NCBI GenBank assembly: GCA_040414495.1
Contig: JBEDUI010000031.1
Span: 1 to 23,144, forward strand
Origin: DATAVB01 sp040414495
Lineage (GTDB): Bacteria; Actinomycetota; Actinomycetes; Mycobacteriales; QHCD01
Direction of reading: 5' to 3'
DNA length: 23,144 nucleotides
In this document: positions 13,879-22,289 of the stretch, piece after piece
How positions within the stretch are numbered: the stretch's first letter is position 1
Layout: the number at the start of each line of letters is the position of its first letter
Made by a program: the position numbers and the translations under genes
The notes under the pieces: model-generated
The model's database searches: none
Told to the model about the DNA's origin: nothing
What the model saw: only the letters and a program-made list of their open reading frames with translations

Positions 13879-15015
13879 TCAGTCGGTGGTCAGGGTGAGC
13901 CCGACCTTCTGGAACTCCTTCAGGTCAGAGAACCCGGTCTTGGCCATGGCGCGCCGCAACCCACCGAACAGGTTCGCGCCCCCGGTCGGGTCGTGCGATG
14001 GGCCGGTGAGGATCGTGGCCAACGTCTCCGAGCCCTTCACCGGCCGGGAAACCTGGCCCCGGGGCAGCTTCGGGTGAGCCGCGATGGTGTGCCACCACGC
14101 ACCGGCGGCCGGCGCCTCGCCGGCCGCGGCCAGCACCCGGCCCAGCATGACCGCGTCGGCCCCGCACGCGATCGCCTTGGCGATGTCGCCGCTGGTCGAC
14201 ATCTCTCCGTCGGCGATGACGTGTACGTACCGGCCGCCGGTCTCGTCGAGGTAGTCCCGCCGGGCCGCCGCCGCGTCGGCGATCGCGGTCGCCATCGGCG
14301 CGTCGATGCCCAACACGTCGTCGGACCGCTCGTACACATCGGCGCCCATACCGACGATGATGCCGGCCGCGCCGGTACGCATCAGGTGCAACGAGGTCTG
14401 GTACGTGACCGCGCCACCCACGATCACCGGAACGTCGAGGTCGGCGATGAACTCCTTGAGGTTCAACGCCGTCCCGTGCTGCGAGACGTGCTCGGCCGAG
14501 ACGATGGTGCCCTGGATGACCAGCAGGTCGACCCCGGCGTCAAGCACAACCGGAGCCAACTCGACCGTGTGCTGCGGCGAGAGCCGGACCGCGGTGGTGA
14601 CCCCGGCGGTACGCAGCTCGCGGATCCGCTCGGCCAGCAGGTCCGGCTTCACCGGCTCGGCGTACATCTCCTGCAGCCGGCGGGTCAGCTCGCTGACGTC
14701 GACGTCCTCGCTACCGCTGCCCGGCCACACGCTGGTCAGCAGCGACTCCGGGTCCTCGTACCGGGCCCACAGCCCTTCGCCGTCCAGCACGCCGAGGCCG
14801 CCGAGCCGGGTCACCTCGACCACGGTCTTGGGGCTCATCGTCGAATCGGACGGGTGCGCCACCATCGGCAGCTCGAAACCGAACGCGTCGATCTGCCACG
14901 CCGTCGACACATCGGCCGAGCTGCGGGTACGCCGGGTCGGCACGATCGCGACGTCGCGCAAGCGATAACCGCGCCGCGCGCTCTTCCCCTGACCGATGTC
15001 GACTGTGGTAGTCAT
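13879..15015 (-). CDS. guaB3: GuaB3-family IMP dehydrogenase/GMP reductase-like protein
   Basis: This 378-residue TIM-barrel protein belongs to the GuaB3 branch that follows guaB2 in most actinobacteria. It starts with the typical TVDIGQGKSARRGYRLRDV and RTRSSADVSTAWQIDAF segments, has no CBS domains, and keeps YLDETGGRYVHVIADGEMSTSGDIAKAIACGADAVMLG in pieces from about 253. The loop that holds the catalytic cysteine in IMP dehydrogenase reads GMGADVYERSDD and has no cysteine, as I recall for mycobacterial GuaB3, so classical IMP dehydrogenase activity is not expected. A cyanobacterial GuaB3 has been reported to reduce GMP; the role here is open. The ATG at 15015 has AGGAGA eight bases upstream and is preferred over a start seven codons earlier. 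It is 58 bases below guaB2, in one operon with a shared terminator. Confidence 0.93.
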   Translation of the reverse strand: MTTTVDIGQGKSARRGYRLRDVAIVPTRRTRSSADVSTAWQIDAFGFELPMVAHPSDSTMSPKTVVEVTRLGGLGVLDGEGLWARYEDPESLLTSVWPGSGSEDVDVSELTRRLQEMYAEPVKPDLLAERIRELRTAGVTTAVRLSPQHTVELAPVVLDAGVDLLVIQGTIVSAEHVSQHGTALNLKEFIADLDVPVIVGGAVTYQTSLHLMRTGAAGIIVGMGADVYERSDDVLGIDAPMATAIADAAAARRDYLDETGGRYVHVIADGEMSTSGDIAKAIACGADAVMLGRVLAAAGEAPAAGAWWHTIAAHPKLPRGQVSRPVKGSETLATILTGPSHDPTGGANLFGGLRRAMAKTGFSDLKEFQKVGLTLTTD

Positions 15016-15073
15016 GAACGGATCTCCTATCGGCAAGCCCGGATACGGCCTGGTGGTGCGGCCCGTAATGCGG

Positions 15074-16645
15074 TCAGTGCCCGTGGTAGTTCGGGGCCTC
15101 GACCGTCATCTGGATGTCGTGCGGGTGGCTCTCTTTGAGCCCGGCGGCGGTGATCTGCACGAACCGCCCACGCTCCTGCAGCGCCGTCACGGAGTCGGCA
15201 CCAGCGTAGAGCATGCCCTGCCGTAGACCGCCCACAAGCTGGTGCGCCACGGCCGAGAGCGGACCCCGGTACGGCACCTGTCCCTCGATGCCCTCCGGTA
15301 CCAGCTTTTCGTCGGTGGTGACGTCGCCCTGGAAATACCGGTCCTTGGAGTACGAACGGTCCTGGCCGCGGGTCTGCATCGCGCCGAGCGAGCCCATTCC
15401 GCGATAGGACTTGTACTGCTTGCCGTTGATGAAGATCAGCTCGCCCGGGCTCTCCTCGCAACCGGCCAGCAGCGACCCGAGCATCACCGAATTAGCACCG
15501 GCCACCAGGGCCTTGGCGATGTCGCCGGAGTACTGCATGCCGCCGTCCGCGACGACCGGGACGCCGTGCGGCTGGCACGCCCGCGCCGCTTCCATGATCG
15601 CGGTGATCTGCGGTACGCCGACGCCGGCGACCACGCGGGTCGTACAGATCGAACCGGGGCCGACGCCGACCTTGACCGCATCCGCGCCGGCCTCGGCCAG
15701 CGCCTTCGCCCCTTCGTACGTGGCGACGTTTCCGCCGATCACCTGCACCTGCGTCTCGACCTTGATCCGGTGCACCAGCTCGGCCACCGCCCGGCTGTGC
15801 CCGTGCGCCATGTCGACCACGACCACGTCCACGCCGGCATCGACCAGCGCCCGGGCACGTTTGTACGACTCGTCGCCGATACCCACCGCGGCCGCGACCC
15901 GCAGTCGCCCGGCCGGGTCCTTGGTCGCGTTCGGGTACTGCTCGCTCTTGGTGAAGTCCTTGACCGTGATCAGGCCACGCAGCCGGCCATCCTCGTCGAC
16001 CAGCGGCAGCTTCTCGACCTTGTGCTCCCGCAGCAGCGCGAACGCCTCGTCCCGGCTGACCCCGACCGGCGCCGTGACCAACGGCTGCGGGGTCATGACA
16101 TCGCGCACCAGCGCGGTTTTGTCGGTCACGAACCGGATGTCGCGGTTGGTCACAATGCCCAGCAGGGTGCCCTCGGCGTCCACGACCGGTACGCCGGAGA
16201 TCCGGAACCGCGCGCACAGCGCGTCCACGTCGCGCAGGGTGTCGCCAGGCGAGCAGGTCACCGGGTTGGTGATCATGCCGGCCTCGGACCGCTTCACGAG
16301 GTCGACCTGACCGGCCTGGTCGTCTACCGACAAATTGCGGTGCAGCACACCGATGCCGCCGATCCTGGCCATCGCGATCGCCATGCGCGCCTCGGTGACC
16401 GTGTCCATCGCGCTGGAGAGCAGCGGAACGGAAAGCTCGATCTCCTTGGTCATCCGGGTGGCCGGGCTGATCGTGGCCGGGTCGATGTCCAACTCGGACG
16501 GCAATAGCAGCACGTCATCGAACGTCAGGCCCAGGCCGGCCAGCTTGTCGGTCGGGCTGAGACTCTGGTTGATCTGGGGAATCGGGCGATCAGAAGTTTC
16601 GGTCCGGTGTAGTTGGCCGGCAACGCCGCCGGAATGAGACTGCAT
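15074..16645 (-). CDS. guaB2: IMP dehydrogenase
   Basis: This enzyme oxidises IMP to XMP with NAD+, the committed step of guanine nucleotide synthesis; GuaA in this window uses the product. The 523-residue protein has the usual LTFDDVLLLP start at about 40-49, two CBS domains at about 120-235 inserted in the barrel, VVDMAHGHS near 277, the catalytic loop GPGSICTTR with nucleophile C334, DGGMQYSGDI after it, and the flap RGMGS. The ATG at 16645 fits the family N-terminus; the frame extends 24 codons higher without recognisable sequence. The ribosome binding site is weak. It is first in the guaB2-guaB3 operon and divergent from the DUF5319 gene. Confidence 0.97.
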   Translation of the reverse strand: MQSHSGGVAGQLHRTETSDRPIPQINQSLSPTDKLAGLGLTFDDVLLLPSELDIDPATISPATRMTKEIELSVPLLSSAMDTVTEARMAIAMARIGGIGVLHRNLSVDDQAGQVDLVKRSEAGMITNPVTCSPGDTLRDVDALCARFRISGVPVVDAEGTLLGIVTNRDIRFVTDKTALVRDVMTPQPLVTAPVGVSRDEAFALLREHKVEKLPLVDEDGRLRGLITVKDFTKSEQYPNATKDPAGRLRVAAAVGIGDESYKRARALVDAGVDVVVVDMAHGHSRAVAELVHRIKVETQVQVIGGNVATYEGAKALAEAGADAVKVGVGPGSICTTRVVAGVGVPQITAIMEAARACQPHGVPVVADGGMQYSGDIAKALVAGANSVMLGSLLAGCEESPGELIFINGKQYKSYRGMGSLGAMQTRGQDRSYSKDRYFQGDVTTDEKLVPEGIEGQVPYRGPLSAVAHQLVGGLRQGMLYAGADSVTALQERGRFVQITAAGLKESHPHDIQMTVEAPNYHGH

Positions 16646-16715
16646 GGGACTCGGCTCGCCTTTCTGTGGCGGTCGGGCTGCGTGGGACTCCGGGGCCCAA
16701 CGCCCGCGAAACCTC

Positions 16716-16721
16716 ATCTTA
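16716..16721 (-). promoter_or_regulatory. Possible -10 box of guaB2
   Basis: On the minus strand TAAGAT lies about 70 bases before the guaB2 start, in the 125-base divergent spacer with the DUF5319 gene. It matches the sigma-70-type TAnnnT pattern, but no convincing -35 box is seen 17 bases upstream. Confidence 0.3.
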
Positions 16722-16770
16722 CCGGCCCGATGTTGCCCGCAGGCCCGGCGATGCGGTTACGGTGGAGGGC

Positions 16771-17154
16771 GTGACCGACGACGGACCGATGGACCCGTTC
16801 TTCGGGGATCCGATGGACCCAGCGGCAGCGCTCGGCGACGAGGAAGTCGCTGAGCCGCTCGCACCCACCGAACGCGAGGAGGTCCTCTCCGATCTGGAGG
16901 ATCTCGAAGTCTTCCAAGCGCTGCTGGCTCCGCGTGGTTTCCGCGGCATCGTGATCGACTGCGAGGACTGCCGCGAGCCGCATTACTTCAGCTGGGACCT
17001 GATGCGCGCCAACCTGCGCCATCTGCTTGATGCCGGCGCCACCCGAGTGCATGAGCCGGCGTTCTCGCCCGACCCCGCGCACTACGTCTCCTGGGAGTAC
17101 GCCCGCGGCTACACCGATGGTGTGCTCGCGTCCGTCGATGAGGGACAACGCTGA
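16771..17154 (+). CDS. DUF5319 protein (Rv3412-like)
   Basis: This small acidic protein of about 127 residues belongs to the family found next to guaB2 and sigD in actinobacteria. Its function is unknown. The N-terminus is acidic (DDGPMDPFFGDPMDP), followed by a helical stretch and the conserved core RGIVIDCEDCREPHYFSWD, where a CxxC and a nearby histidine suggest a metal site, then RANLRHLLDAG and YVSWEYARGYTDG. The start could be the GTG at 16771, the GTG at 16762 or the ATG at 16789; GGAGGG at 16764-16769 is too near the first and far from the last, so the exact start is uncertain. It stands between guaB2 (divergent) and rsdA (convergent). Confidence 0.85.
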   Translation: MTDDGPMDPFFGDPMDPAAALGDEEVAEPLAPTEREEVLSDLEDLEVFQALLAPRGFRGIVIDCEDCREPHYFSWDLMRANLRHLLDAGATRVHEPAFSPDPAHYVSWEYARGYTDGVLASVDEGQR

Positions 17155-17341
17155 AGAGTACGGAGTGCAGGTATTGCTCCGGTTGGATGTGACGTCCGCG
17201 GTTTCGGCTGCGCTGGTTTCCTTGTGTGGCTGGGTTTTCTTAGCGTCGTTAAGTCACGGGATCGACGCTCCCGGAACGCCCTGAATTCCGCTTATTGATT
17301 ACGCGCCGATTTCGCCCGCGACTCGGTTGTTCGTACGTGCG

Positions 17342-18400
17342 TTAATTCGCGCTGGGCGAGGTGTTGGTCGGCGTCGAGGTCGTCGTGGACGTCGACGTCG
17401 TGGGCGCCGCACTCGAACTGGTCGAGGTGCTGCCCAGCTCGCTCGGCAATGGCAGCAGCACCCGCGGCGCCGGGGACGGCGAGTTCGGGCCGACCGGCAG
17501 GGCCGGGCTCGACTCGGTCGACGTCGGCGACTTGGTCGGAGACGGAGCGTGCGAACTCGACGGCGGGGTCGACCGGCTCGGATGTGTGCTCGGGGCCGTG
17601 GTCGGTCCGGTCGTCGGCGCCGGGCGGCTGGGGCGGGTGGTCGGCGCGACCGTGGTCGACGACGTCGGCGCCGGGGAGCCAGGCTGCCCGCCGGCGTCGT
17701 GGGTGGGCTGCAACGTGGGCAACGTGGTGGGCAGCATCGGCAGCGTGGAGCTGACCGTCGCGGTCGGGGTCTGGCTGGCCATGCCCGGCGGCAGCGGAAC
17801 GCCGCCCTTGTAGACCTGCTGCGGCGCGACCTCGTGGTCGCCGGAAATCGAGTCGGGCGAGAGCGACGCGTGCTCCTGTACCGCCTTGGCCAGCAGGTTG
17901 ACCCAACTGGTCAGCGCGGCCCGGCCGTCGGCCACCGAGACGCTGGGAAGCTCGCCGCGGGCGGCGGCGATCAGCTGCGCCGCGCCGGTCCAGTCCTTCT
18001 GCATCAGCGCGGTACGGGCCTCACCCAGCTGCTGCCAGATCTGCGCGCGGGCCTGCTGCGAGGCGCTGGCCGCCGTGTCGACGGTGCTTGGCCGGTCGTG
18101 GGAGGACATGGCGATTTTGCTGACCGCCAGGCCGCCGACGCAGACGACGGCCACCGCGGCGGCGGCCGCGATCGAGCGGCCGGTGCGACGCAGGGAACGA
18201 CGACGGGCCGCTGCCTCGGCGAGGTCAGCGGTCGGAATCGTGGTTGGCGACGGTTCGGCGTCCAGGTCGTTGCACCAGATGGCCAGAGTCGCGGCCAACT
18301 CGTCAGCACCGTCGATGTCGTTGAAGCGACGATCGGCCAACGCGCTGATCAGCTCGTCATCGGACAGGACGTCGTCGAGGCTGCCGAGCTCGGAACTCAT
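17342..18400 (-). CDS. rsdA: Anti-sigma-D factor RsdA
   Basis: This 352-residue single-pass membrane protein holds sigma factor SigD inactive at the membrane. The N-terminal cytosolic part has the sigma-binding segment DDELISALADRRF at about 14-26. A basic stretch RRRSLRRTGR precedes a membrane helix at about 76-98. The outer part has a helical region (QQARAQIWQQLGEARTALMQ), and from about 215 to the end it is very rich in Pro, Ser and Thr, probably a cell-wall-spanning linker. It lies 52 bases below sigD on the same strand, the usual order. Release of SigD is thought to need proteolysis of the anti-sigma factor, as in Mycobacterium. Confidence 0.92.
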   Translation of the reverse strand: MSSELGSLDDVLSDDELISALADRRFNDIDGADELAATLAIWCNDLDAEPSPTTIPTADLAEAAARRRSLRRTGRSIAAAAAVAVVCVGGLAVSKIAMSSHDRPSTVDTAASASQQARAQIWQQLGEARTALMQKDWTGAAQLIAAARGELPSVSVADGRAALTSWVNLLAKAVQEHASLSPDSISGDHEVAPQQVYKGGVPLPPGMASQTPTATVSSTLPMLPTTLPTLQPTHDAGGQPGSPAPTSSTTVAPTTRPSRPAPTTGPTTAPSTHPSRSTPPSSSHAPSPTKSPTSTESSPALPVGPNSPSPAPRVLLPLPSELGSTSTSSSAAPTTSTSTTTSTPTNTSPSAN

Positions 18401-18452
18401 GCGGCCTCCACGTAGCGGATCGTGTCGGGCGCAGAGTGTAGTGGGAAGCCGA

Positions 18453-19037
18453 TCATGCGACCGCCTCCGGGGACCGGGCCACTAACTGGCGGAGCCGGCT
18501 GAGCGCCCGGTGCTGGCTGACCCGGACCGCGCCGGGCGACATGCCGAGCAGGTCGGCGACCTCATCGGCGGACATGCCGACGGCGACTCGCAACACCACG
18601 ACCTCGCGTTGCGCCTCGGGCAGGGCCTCCAGCAGCGCGGTCATCCGCGTCATCCGGTCCATGGCCATCGCGACCTGTTCCGGACCGTCATGGCCATCCA
18701 CGGCATCGGGGAATTCGCCGACCGGTTCGCTGCGAACCCGAGAGGAGGCGCGGTAGGCATCGGCGACCTTGTGCGCCGCGATGCCGTAGGCGAAGGCGAC
18801 GAACGGCTTGCCGCGATCTACATACTTGGGCAGGGCTGTCAGCACCGCTATGCACACCTCCTGCGCCACATCGTCAGCGGATCCGTAACCGCCGTCGTGC
18901 GCACCAAGGCGCGCTCGGCAATAACGGACTATCAGTGGACGAAGTCGGGCGAGCAAGGCTTCGGTAGCTGCTCGGTCACCACTGACCGCACGTTGAGCTA
19001 GACCGCTGAGCTCGCGCTCTCTATCCGGCTGGTTCAT
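18453..19037 (-). CDS. sigD: RNA polymerase sigma factor SigD
   Basis: This 194-residue ECF-type sigma factor directs RNA polymerase to its regulon. Region 2 runs from about 20 to 100 (ALLARLRPLIVRYCRARLG, then SADDVAQEVCIAVLTALPKY and FVAFAYGIAAHKVADAYR). A linker with EFPDAVDGHDGPEQ follows. Region 4 is at about 135-190 (LLEALPEAQREVVVLRVAVG, then MSADEVADLLGMSPGAVRV, a helix-turn-helix). I chose the ATG at 19037 because family proteins begin near here, although the frame is open for 58 more codons. It is co-directional with rsdA, whose product should bind it, and below the BldM-like gene with a 208-base gap that probably holds its promoter. Confidence 0.95.
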   Translation of the reverse strand: MNQPDRERELSGLAQRAVSGDRAATEALLARLRPLIVRYCRARLGAHDGGYGSADDVAQEVCIAVLTALPKYVDRGKPFVAFAYGIAAHKVADAYRASSRVRSEPVGEFPDAVDGHDGPEQVAMAMDRMTRMTALLEALPEAQREVVVLRVAVGMSADEVADLLGMSPGAVRVSQHRALSRLRQLVARSPEAVA

Positions 19038-19245
19038 CGAACTTGCCGACACCCCCGTTACACCCAGCAGCGATCCGCTCCAGCGACCATCACGCTGCGG
19101 AGCCCCGTTGGAGCACAGCGTAGCCGAACGATCCCCCCTGACGTCTAGTCCAGAGTTGATCACTACTCCATACGGCGCAGGAGTCTCTCGAATTATCACT
19201 GCGGGTGACATTCACCCACCGGTCTGTGTTGTGGACCGTCTCACA

Positions 19246-19875
19246 TCAATCGATGAGGCCAGCCCGAAATCCGTGCGCCACAGCCTGGGCCCGGTGCTGG
19301 ACGCCGAGCTTACGGAACAGACTCCGCACGTAGACCTTGACCGTCTGCTCGGCCAGGAAAAGTTCGCGCCCGATCTCCAGATTGCTGCGGCCGCGGCAGA
19401 TTCCGTACAGCACCTCAAGCTCCCGGACACTCAGCTCGGCGCCGGATCGGGCTGGAACATGAGGGGCACCGATGTGGGCGGGGTGAGTGGGGCCGGCACT
19501 CGGCTCGGTGTCGGAGCTCTCCGCGTTCGGACTCGCCGGCCCGAGCAGCGCGATGAGGGCGGCGCACAAGCCCGGCCCGGCCGAGCTCAACGCGAAACAA
19601 CCACGAACCCCGACCGGCAGTGCCGGCTGGCGCATGGTGGTCACCGCGACCAGTACCGCCGCGTCCGAATGCCTGGCCAGCAGGGCTTCTACCGCCGCCA
19701 GCGTTGCCGGGGCGTCGCCAGTGAATACGGCAGCGGGCCGGGCGGCCGAATACCTGGCCAACAACTCGTCTCCGGCACAAACGGCTTCGGCCGTCCGTAC
19801 CCGAGGCACACCGGCGAGCGTATCGAGCAATACCCGCCGGACATCCCGCCGCTCATCGCAGATCAGTACGTTCAT
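19246..19875 (-). CDS. bldM: BldM-like orphan response regulator with atypical receiver
   Basis: This 209-residue regulator has a C-terminal LuxR helix-turn-helix (148-209) very like that of Streptomyces BldM, e.g. GRSNLEIGRELFLAEQTVK and FRKLGVQHRAQAVAHGFRAGL, and the same place between whiD and sigD. The receiver is degenerate. An acidic pair is present (D7-E8) and D54 could be the phospho-site, but the conserved lysine near the end of the domain is replaced (GCFALSSAG, Ser97). The domain is followed by a Pro/Ser-rich linker at about 113-145. It probably acts without normal phosphorylation, as reported for BldM. The ATG at 19875 is divergent from whiD across 346 bases. Orthology is likely from context; the function in this organism is inferred. 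Confidence 0.85.
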   Translation of the reverse strand: MNVLICDERRDVRRVLLDTLAGVPRVRTAEAVCAGDELLARYSAARPAAVFTGDAPATLAAVEALLARHSDAAVLVAVTTMRQPALPVGVRGCFALSSAGPGLCAALIALLGPASPNAESSDTEPSAGPTHPAHIGAPHVPARSGAELSVRELEVLYGICRGRSNLEIGRELFLAEQTVKVYVRSLFRKLGVQHRAQAVAHGFRAGLID

Positions 19876-20221
19876 GCGCGGGCTCCCCTCGAGGCCGCAG
19901 CTGTCCGTAGGGTTCTCCCCGGAAGTTGAGCCTCGCGAGAGCGAGTAAACGCCGTATCCGGCTTATCTGACAGGCAAATGACAAATCGGGCCAAAGCGTG
20001 GCTCAAAAGATCGCGGCAAGTCACGTAACCGAACGTGTCTTCCGAGTGTGCGCGACGCCCTGCTGGGTAATCCACAACCGGTAGCGGATGCCGGACCGCG
20101 CGATACGCGTGCGGCTGGACAAACCGCAACAGCACGTGGAAACGAACGGCTGGTGAGGCCCTGCACCGGTCACAGCCGTAGCAACGAGGGCCCTGGCCGG
20201 GCCCATGAGAGGGGTGCACAC
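19876..20221. other. Divergent regulatory region of bldM-like and whiD genes
   Basis: This 346-base spacer holds no gene. It must carry promoters for both developmental regulators. The best structure is CACGT-N6-ACGTG at 20022-20037, a 16-base palindrome that could be an operator. No standard -35/-10 pair stands out. Confidence 0.5.
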
Positions 20222-20518
20222 ATGGCAGACATCCGCCGGCTGCCCGGACCGACCGCCGAACTGTGGGAATGGCAACTGGTCGGCGCATGCCGGGGTAGTG
20301 ACTCCAGCTTGTTCTTTCATCCCGAGGGCGAACGCGGCCGAGCCCGCGCCGCCCGCGAGGCCGCGGCCAAAGCGATCTGCGCCAGCTGTCCGGTGATCAA
20401 GCAGTGCTACGAAGCCGCGCTCGCCGCGCACGAGCCATATGGCGTCTGGGGCGGCACCACCGAGGACGAACGGGCCGACATCCTGGGCCGACAGCGTGAG
20501 CTGGCTCCAGCCGGCTGA
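20222..20518 (+). CDS. whiD: WhiB-family [4Fe-4S] regulator (WhiD/WhiB3 type)
   Basis: This 98-residue protein is an iron-sulphur transcription regulator that usually binds the primary sigma factor. The four cluster cysteines are C23 (GACRG), C53, C56 (ICASC) and C62 (QC). The turn motif GVWGG is at 74-78, followed by a short basic C-terminal tail. The ATG at 20222 has GAGAGGGG about seven bases upstream. Its place beside groEL1 and the BldM-like gene matches whiD of Streptomyces (sporulation septation) and whiB3 of Mycobacterium (redox response). It is convergent with groEL1 and shares a bidirectional terminator. Family certain, WhiD assignment by context. Confidence 0.93.
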   Translation: MADIRRLPGPTAELWEWQLVGACRGSDSSLFFHPEGERGRARAAREAAAKAICASCPVIKQCYEAALAAHEPYGVWGGTTEDERADILGRQRELAPAG

Positions 20519-20533
20519 GAACGCGTAAAGACG

Positions 20534-20570
20534 AACGGCTGGGCCCGAGATGATCTCGGGCCCAGCCGTT
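20534..20570. terminator. Bidirectional terminator between whiD and groEL1
   Basis: Two perfect 17-base arms (20534-20550 and 20554-20570) around a TGA loop form a very stable GC-rich hairpin between convergent genes. On the plus strand it ends in TTTTA; on the minus strand the stem is followed by CGTCTTTA. It should stop transcripts from both sides. Confidence 0.9.
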
Positions 20571-20597
20571 TTACGTACGCCGGGTTGTCGGGAACGA

Positions 20598-22232
20598 CTA
20601 GAAGCCGCCCGGCCCGTGGCTGTGGCCGTGCCCGCCAGCGGCGGCCGCCGGAGCGGACTCCTCCGGCTTGTCGACCACGGCGCTCTCGGTGGAGAGCACC
20701 ATGCCGGCGATCGACGCCGCGTTGACCAACGCCGAACGGGTCACCTTGACCGGGTCCAGGACGCCGGCCGCGGTCAGGTCCTCGAAGGCGCCGGTCGCGG
20801 CGTTGAAGCCCTGACCGTCCTTCTTGTCCCGCACCGCCGCGACGATGACCGAACCCTCGTAGCCGGCGTTCTGCGCGATCTGCCAGAGCGGAGCCGACAG
20901 CGCGCGGCGGACGATCGACACACCGGTCGCCTCGTCACCCTCGCGCCCGAGGTCGCCCTCCAGAGCGGACTCGGCGTGCACCAGAGCCGCGCCACCGCCG
21001 GCGATGATGCCCTCCTCGACCGCGGCCTTGGTGGCCGAGATGGCGTCCTCGATGCGGTGCTTCTTCTCCTTCAGCTCGACCTCGGTGGCCGCGCCGACCC
21101 GGATCACGCCGACGCCGCCAGCCAACTTGGCCAGCCGCTCCTGCAGCTTCTCCCGGTCCCAGTCGGAGTCGGTCTCTTCGATCTCGCGCCGAATCTGGCC
21201 AACCCGACCGGCGATCGAGGCGGCGTCGCCCGCACCCTCGACCAGCGTGGTGTCGTCCTTGGTGACGGTGACCCGGCGAACAGTGCCGAGCACGTCCACG
21301 CCAGCCTCGGACAGTTTGAGGCCGACGTCCGGGGTGATGACCTGACCGCCGGTGACGATCGCCAGGTCCTCCAGGAACGCCTTGCGGCGGTCACCGAAGA
21401 ACGGCGCCTTCACCGCGACGACCCGCACGGTCTTGCGCATGGCGTTGACCACCAGGGTGGACAGCGCCTCGCCCTCGATGTCCTCGGCGATGATCAGCAG
21501 CGGCTTGCCGTCCTGGATGACCTTCTCCAGCAGCGGCAACAGGTCCGCCAGCGCGCTGATCTTCTCGGTCGTGACGAGTACGGATACGTCGTCGTAGACC
21601 GCTTCCATCGCCTCGTTGTCGGTGACGAAATACGGCGAGATGTAGCCCTTGTCGAACTGCAGGCCTTCGGTGAACTCCAGCTCGGTCGCCATCGTGTTGG
21701 ATTCCTCGACGGTGACGACGCCGTCCTTGCCGACCTTGTCGATCGCCTCGGCGATCAGCTCGCCGACGGTACGGTCCTGAGCCGAAATGGCCGCCACGTG
21801 GGCGATCTGGGCCTTGTCGGAGATCTCGGTCGCGACCTTGCCGAGCGCCTCGCCGACGGCCTCGACAGCCGCGTCGATGCCCCGCTTGAGCGCGGTCGGG
21901 TTGGCCCCGGCCGCGACGTTGCGCAGACCGTGGCGGACCAGCGACTGGGCCAGCACGGTGGCGGTGGTCGTACCGTCGCCGGCGACGTCGTTAGTCTTGG
22001 TCGCGACGTTCTTGGCCAGCTGGGCGCCCAAGTTCTCGTACGGGTCGTCCAGGTCGATCTCCCGGGCGATCGTCACGCCGTCATTGGTGATGGTCGGCGC
22101 GCCGAACGACTTGTCCAGCACAACATTGCGGCCCTTGGGGCCGAGAGTCACCTTGACGGTGTCGGCGAGGTGGTTGATGCCGCGCTCGAGCGCACGCCTC
22201 GCCTCCTCGTCAAAGCTCAAGATCTTTGCCAT
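20598..22232 (-). CDS. groL1: Chaperonin GroEL1 (60 kDa), His-rich C-terminus
   Basis: This 544-residue chaperonin folds proteins in the cytosol with GroES. It begins MAKILSFDEEARRALERG and has the ATP-binding segments TLGPKGRNVVLDKSFGAP and VAGDGTTTATVLAQ, the apical domain, and the late equatorial signature EEGIIAGGGAALVH. The C-terminus is GGHGHSHGPGGF, the histidine-rich tail typical of GroEL1 in actinobacteria with a second groEL; ordinary GroEL ends in Gly-Met repeats. The ATG at 22232 has AAAGGA six bases upstream. It lies 79 bases below groES in one operon, with a strong hairpin in the gap. In mycobacteria GroEL1 has lost much classical chaperonin activity and acts in biofilm lipid synthesis and copper binding; here that is inference. 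Confidence 0.96.
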   Translation of the reverse strand: MAKILSFDEEARRALERGINHLADTVKVTLGPKGRNVVLDKSFGAPTITNDGVTIAREIDLDDPYENLGAQLAKNVATKTNDVAGDGTTTATVLAQSLVRHGLRNVAAGANPTALKRGIDAAVEAVGEALGKVATEISDKAQIAHVAAISAQDRTVGELIAEAIDKVGKDGVVTVEESNTMATELEFTEGLQFDKGYISPYFVTDNEAMEAVYDDVSVLVTTEKISALADLLPLLEKVIQDGKPLLIIAEDIEGEALSTLVVNAMRKTVRVVAVKAPFFGDRRKAFLEDLAIVTGGQVITPDVGLKLSEAGVDVLGTVRRVTVTKDDTTLVEGAGDAASIAGRVGQIRREIEETDSDWDREKLQERLAKLAGGVGVIRVGAATEVELKEKKHRIEDAISATKAAVEEGIIAGGGAALVHAESALEGDLGREGDEATGVSIVRRALSAPLWQIAQNAGYEGSVIVAAVRDKKDGQGFNAATGAFEDLTAAGVLDPVKVTRSALVNAASIAGMVLSTESAVVDKPEESAPAAAAGGHGHSHGPGGF

Positions 22233-22250
22233 CAGTGTCCTTTCATGCGT

Positions 22251-22289
22251 CCGCCCCGGCAGCCCGTGCTGAACGGGACTCCGGGGCGG
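22251..22289 (-). other. Hairpin between groES and groEL1
   Basis: CCGCCCCGG at 22251-22259 and CCGGGGCGG at 22281-22289 form a 9-bp outer stem; inside, CCCGT and ACGGG (22263-22267 and 22273-22277) extend it after a 3x3 internal loop. In the transcript it sits just before the groEL1 ribosome binding site. It could stabilise the groEL1 mRNA end after cleavage or act as partial attenuator. No T-tract follows, so it is not a full terminator. Confidence 0.6.

Noticed and set aside
17242..17269. AGCGTCG-N14-CGACGCT hairpin between DUF5319 and rsdA genes as a terminator
   Set aside because: The stem is only 7 bp with a 14-nt loop and no T-tract on either strand.
19035..19065. GTAACG-N16-CGAT match to a remembered SigD-type promoter just above sigD
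   Set aside because: The -10 would overlap the ATG, placing the transcript start inside the gene, and published SigD consensus sequences disagree; not enough to claim autoregulation.
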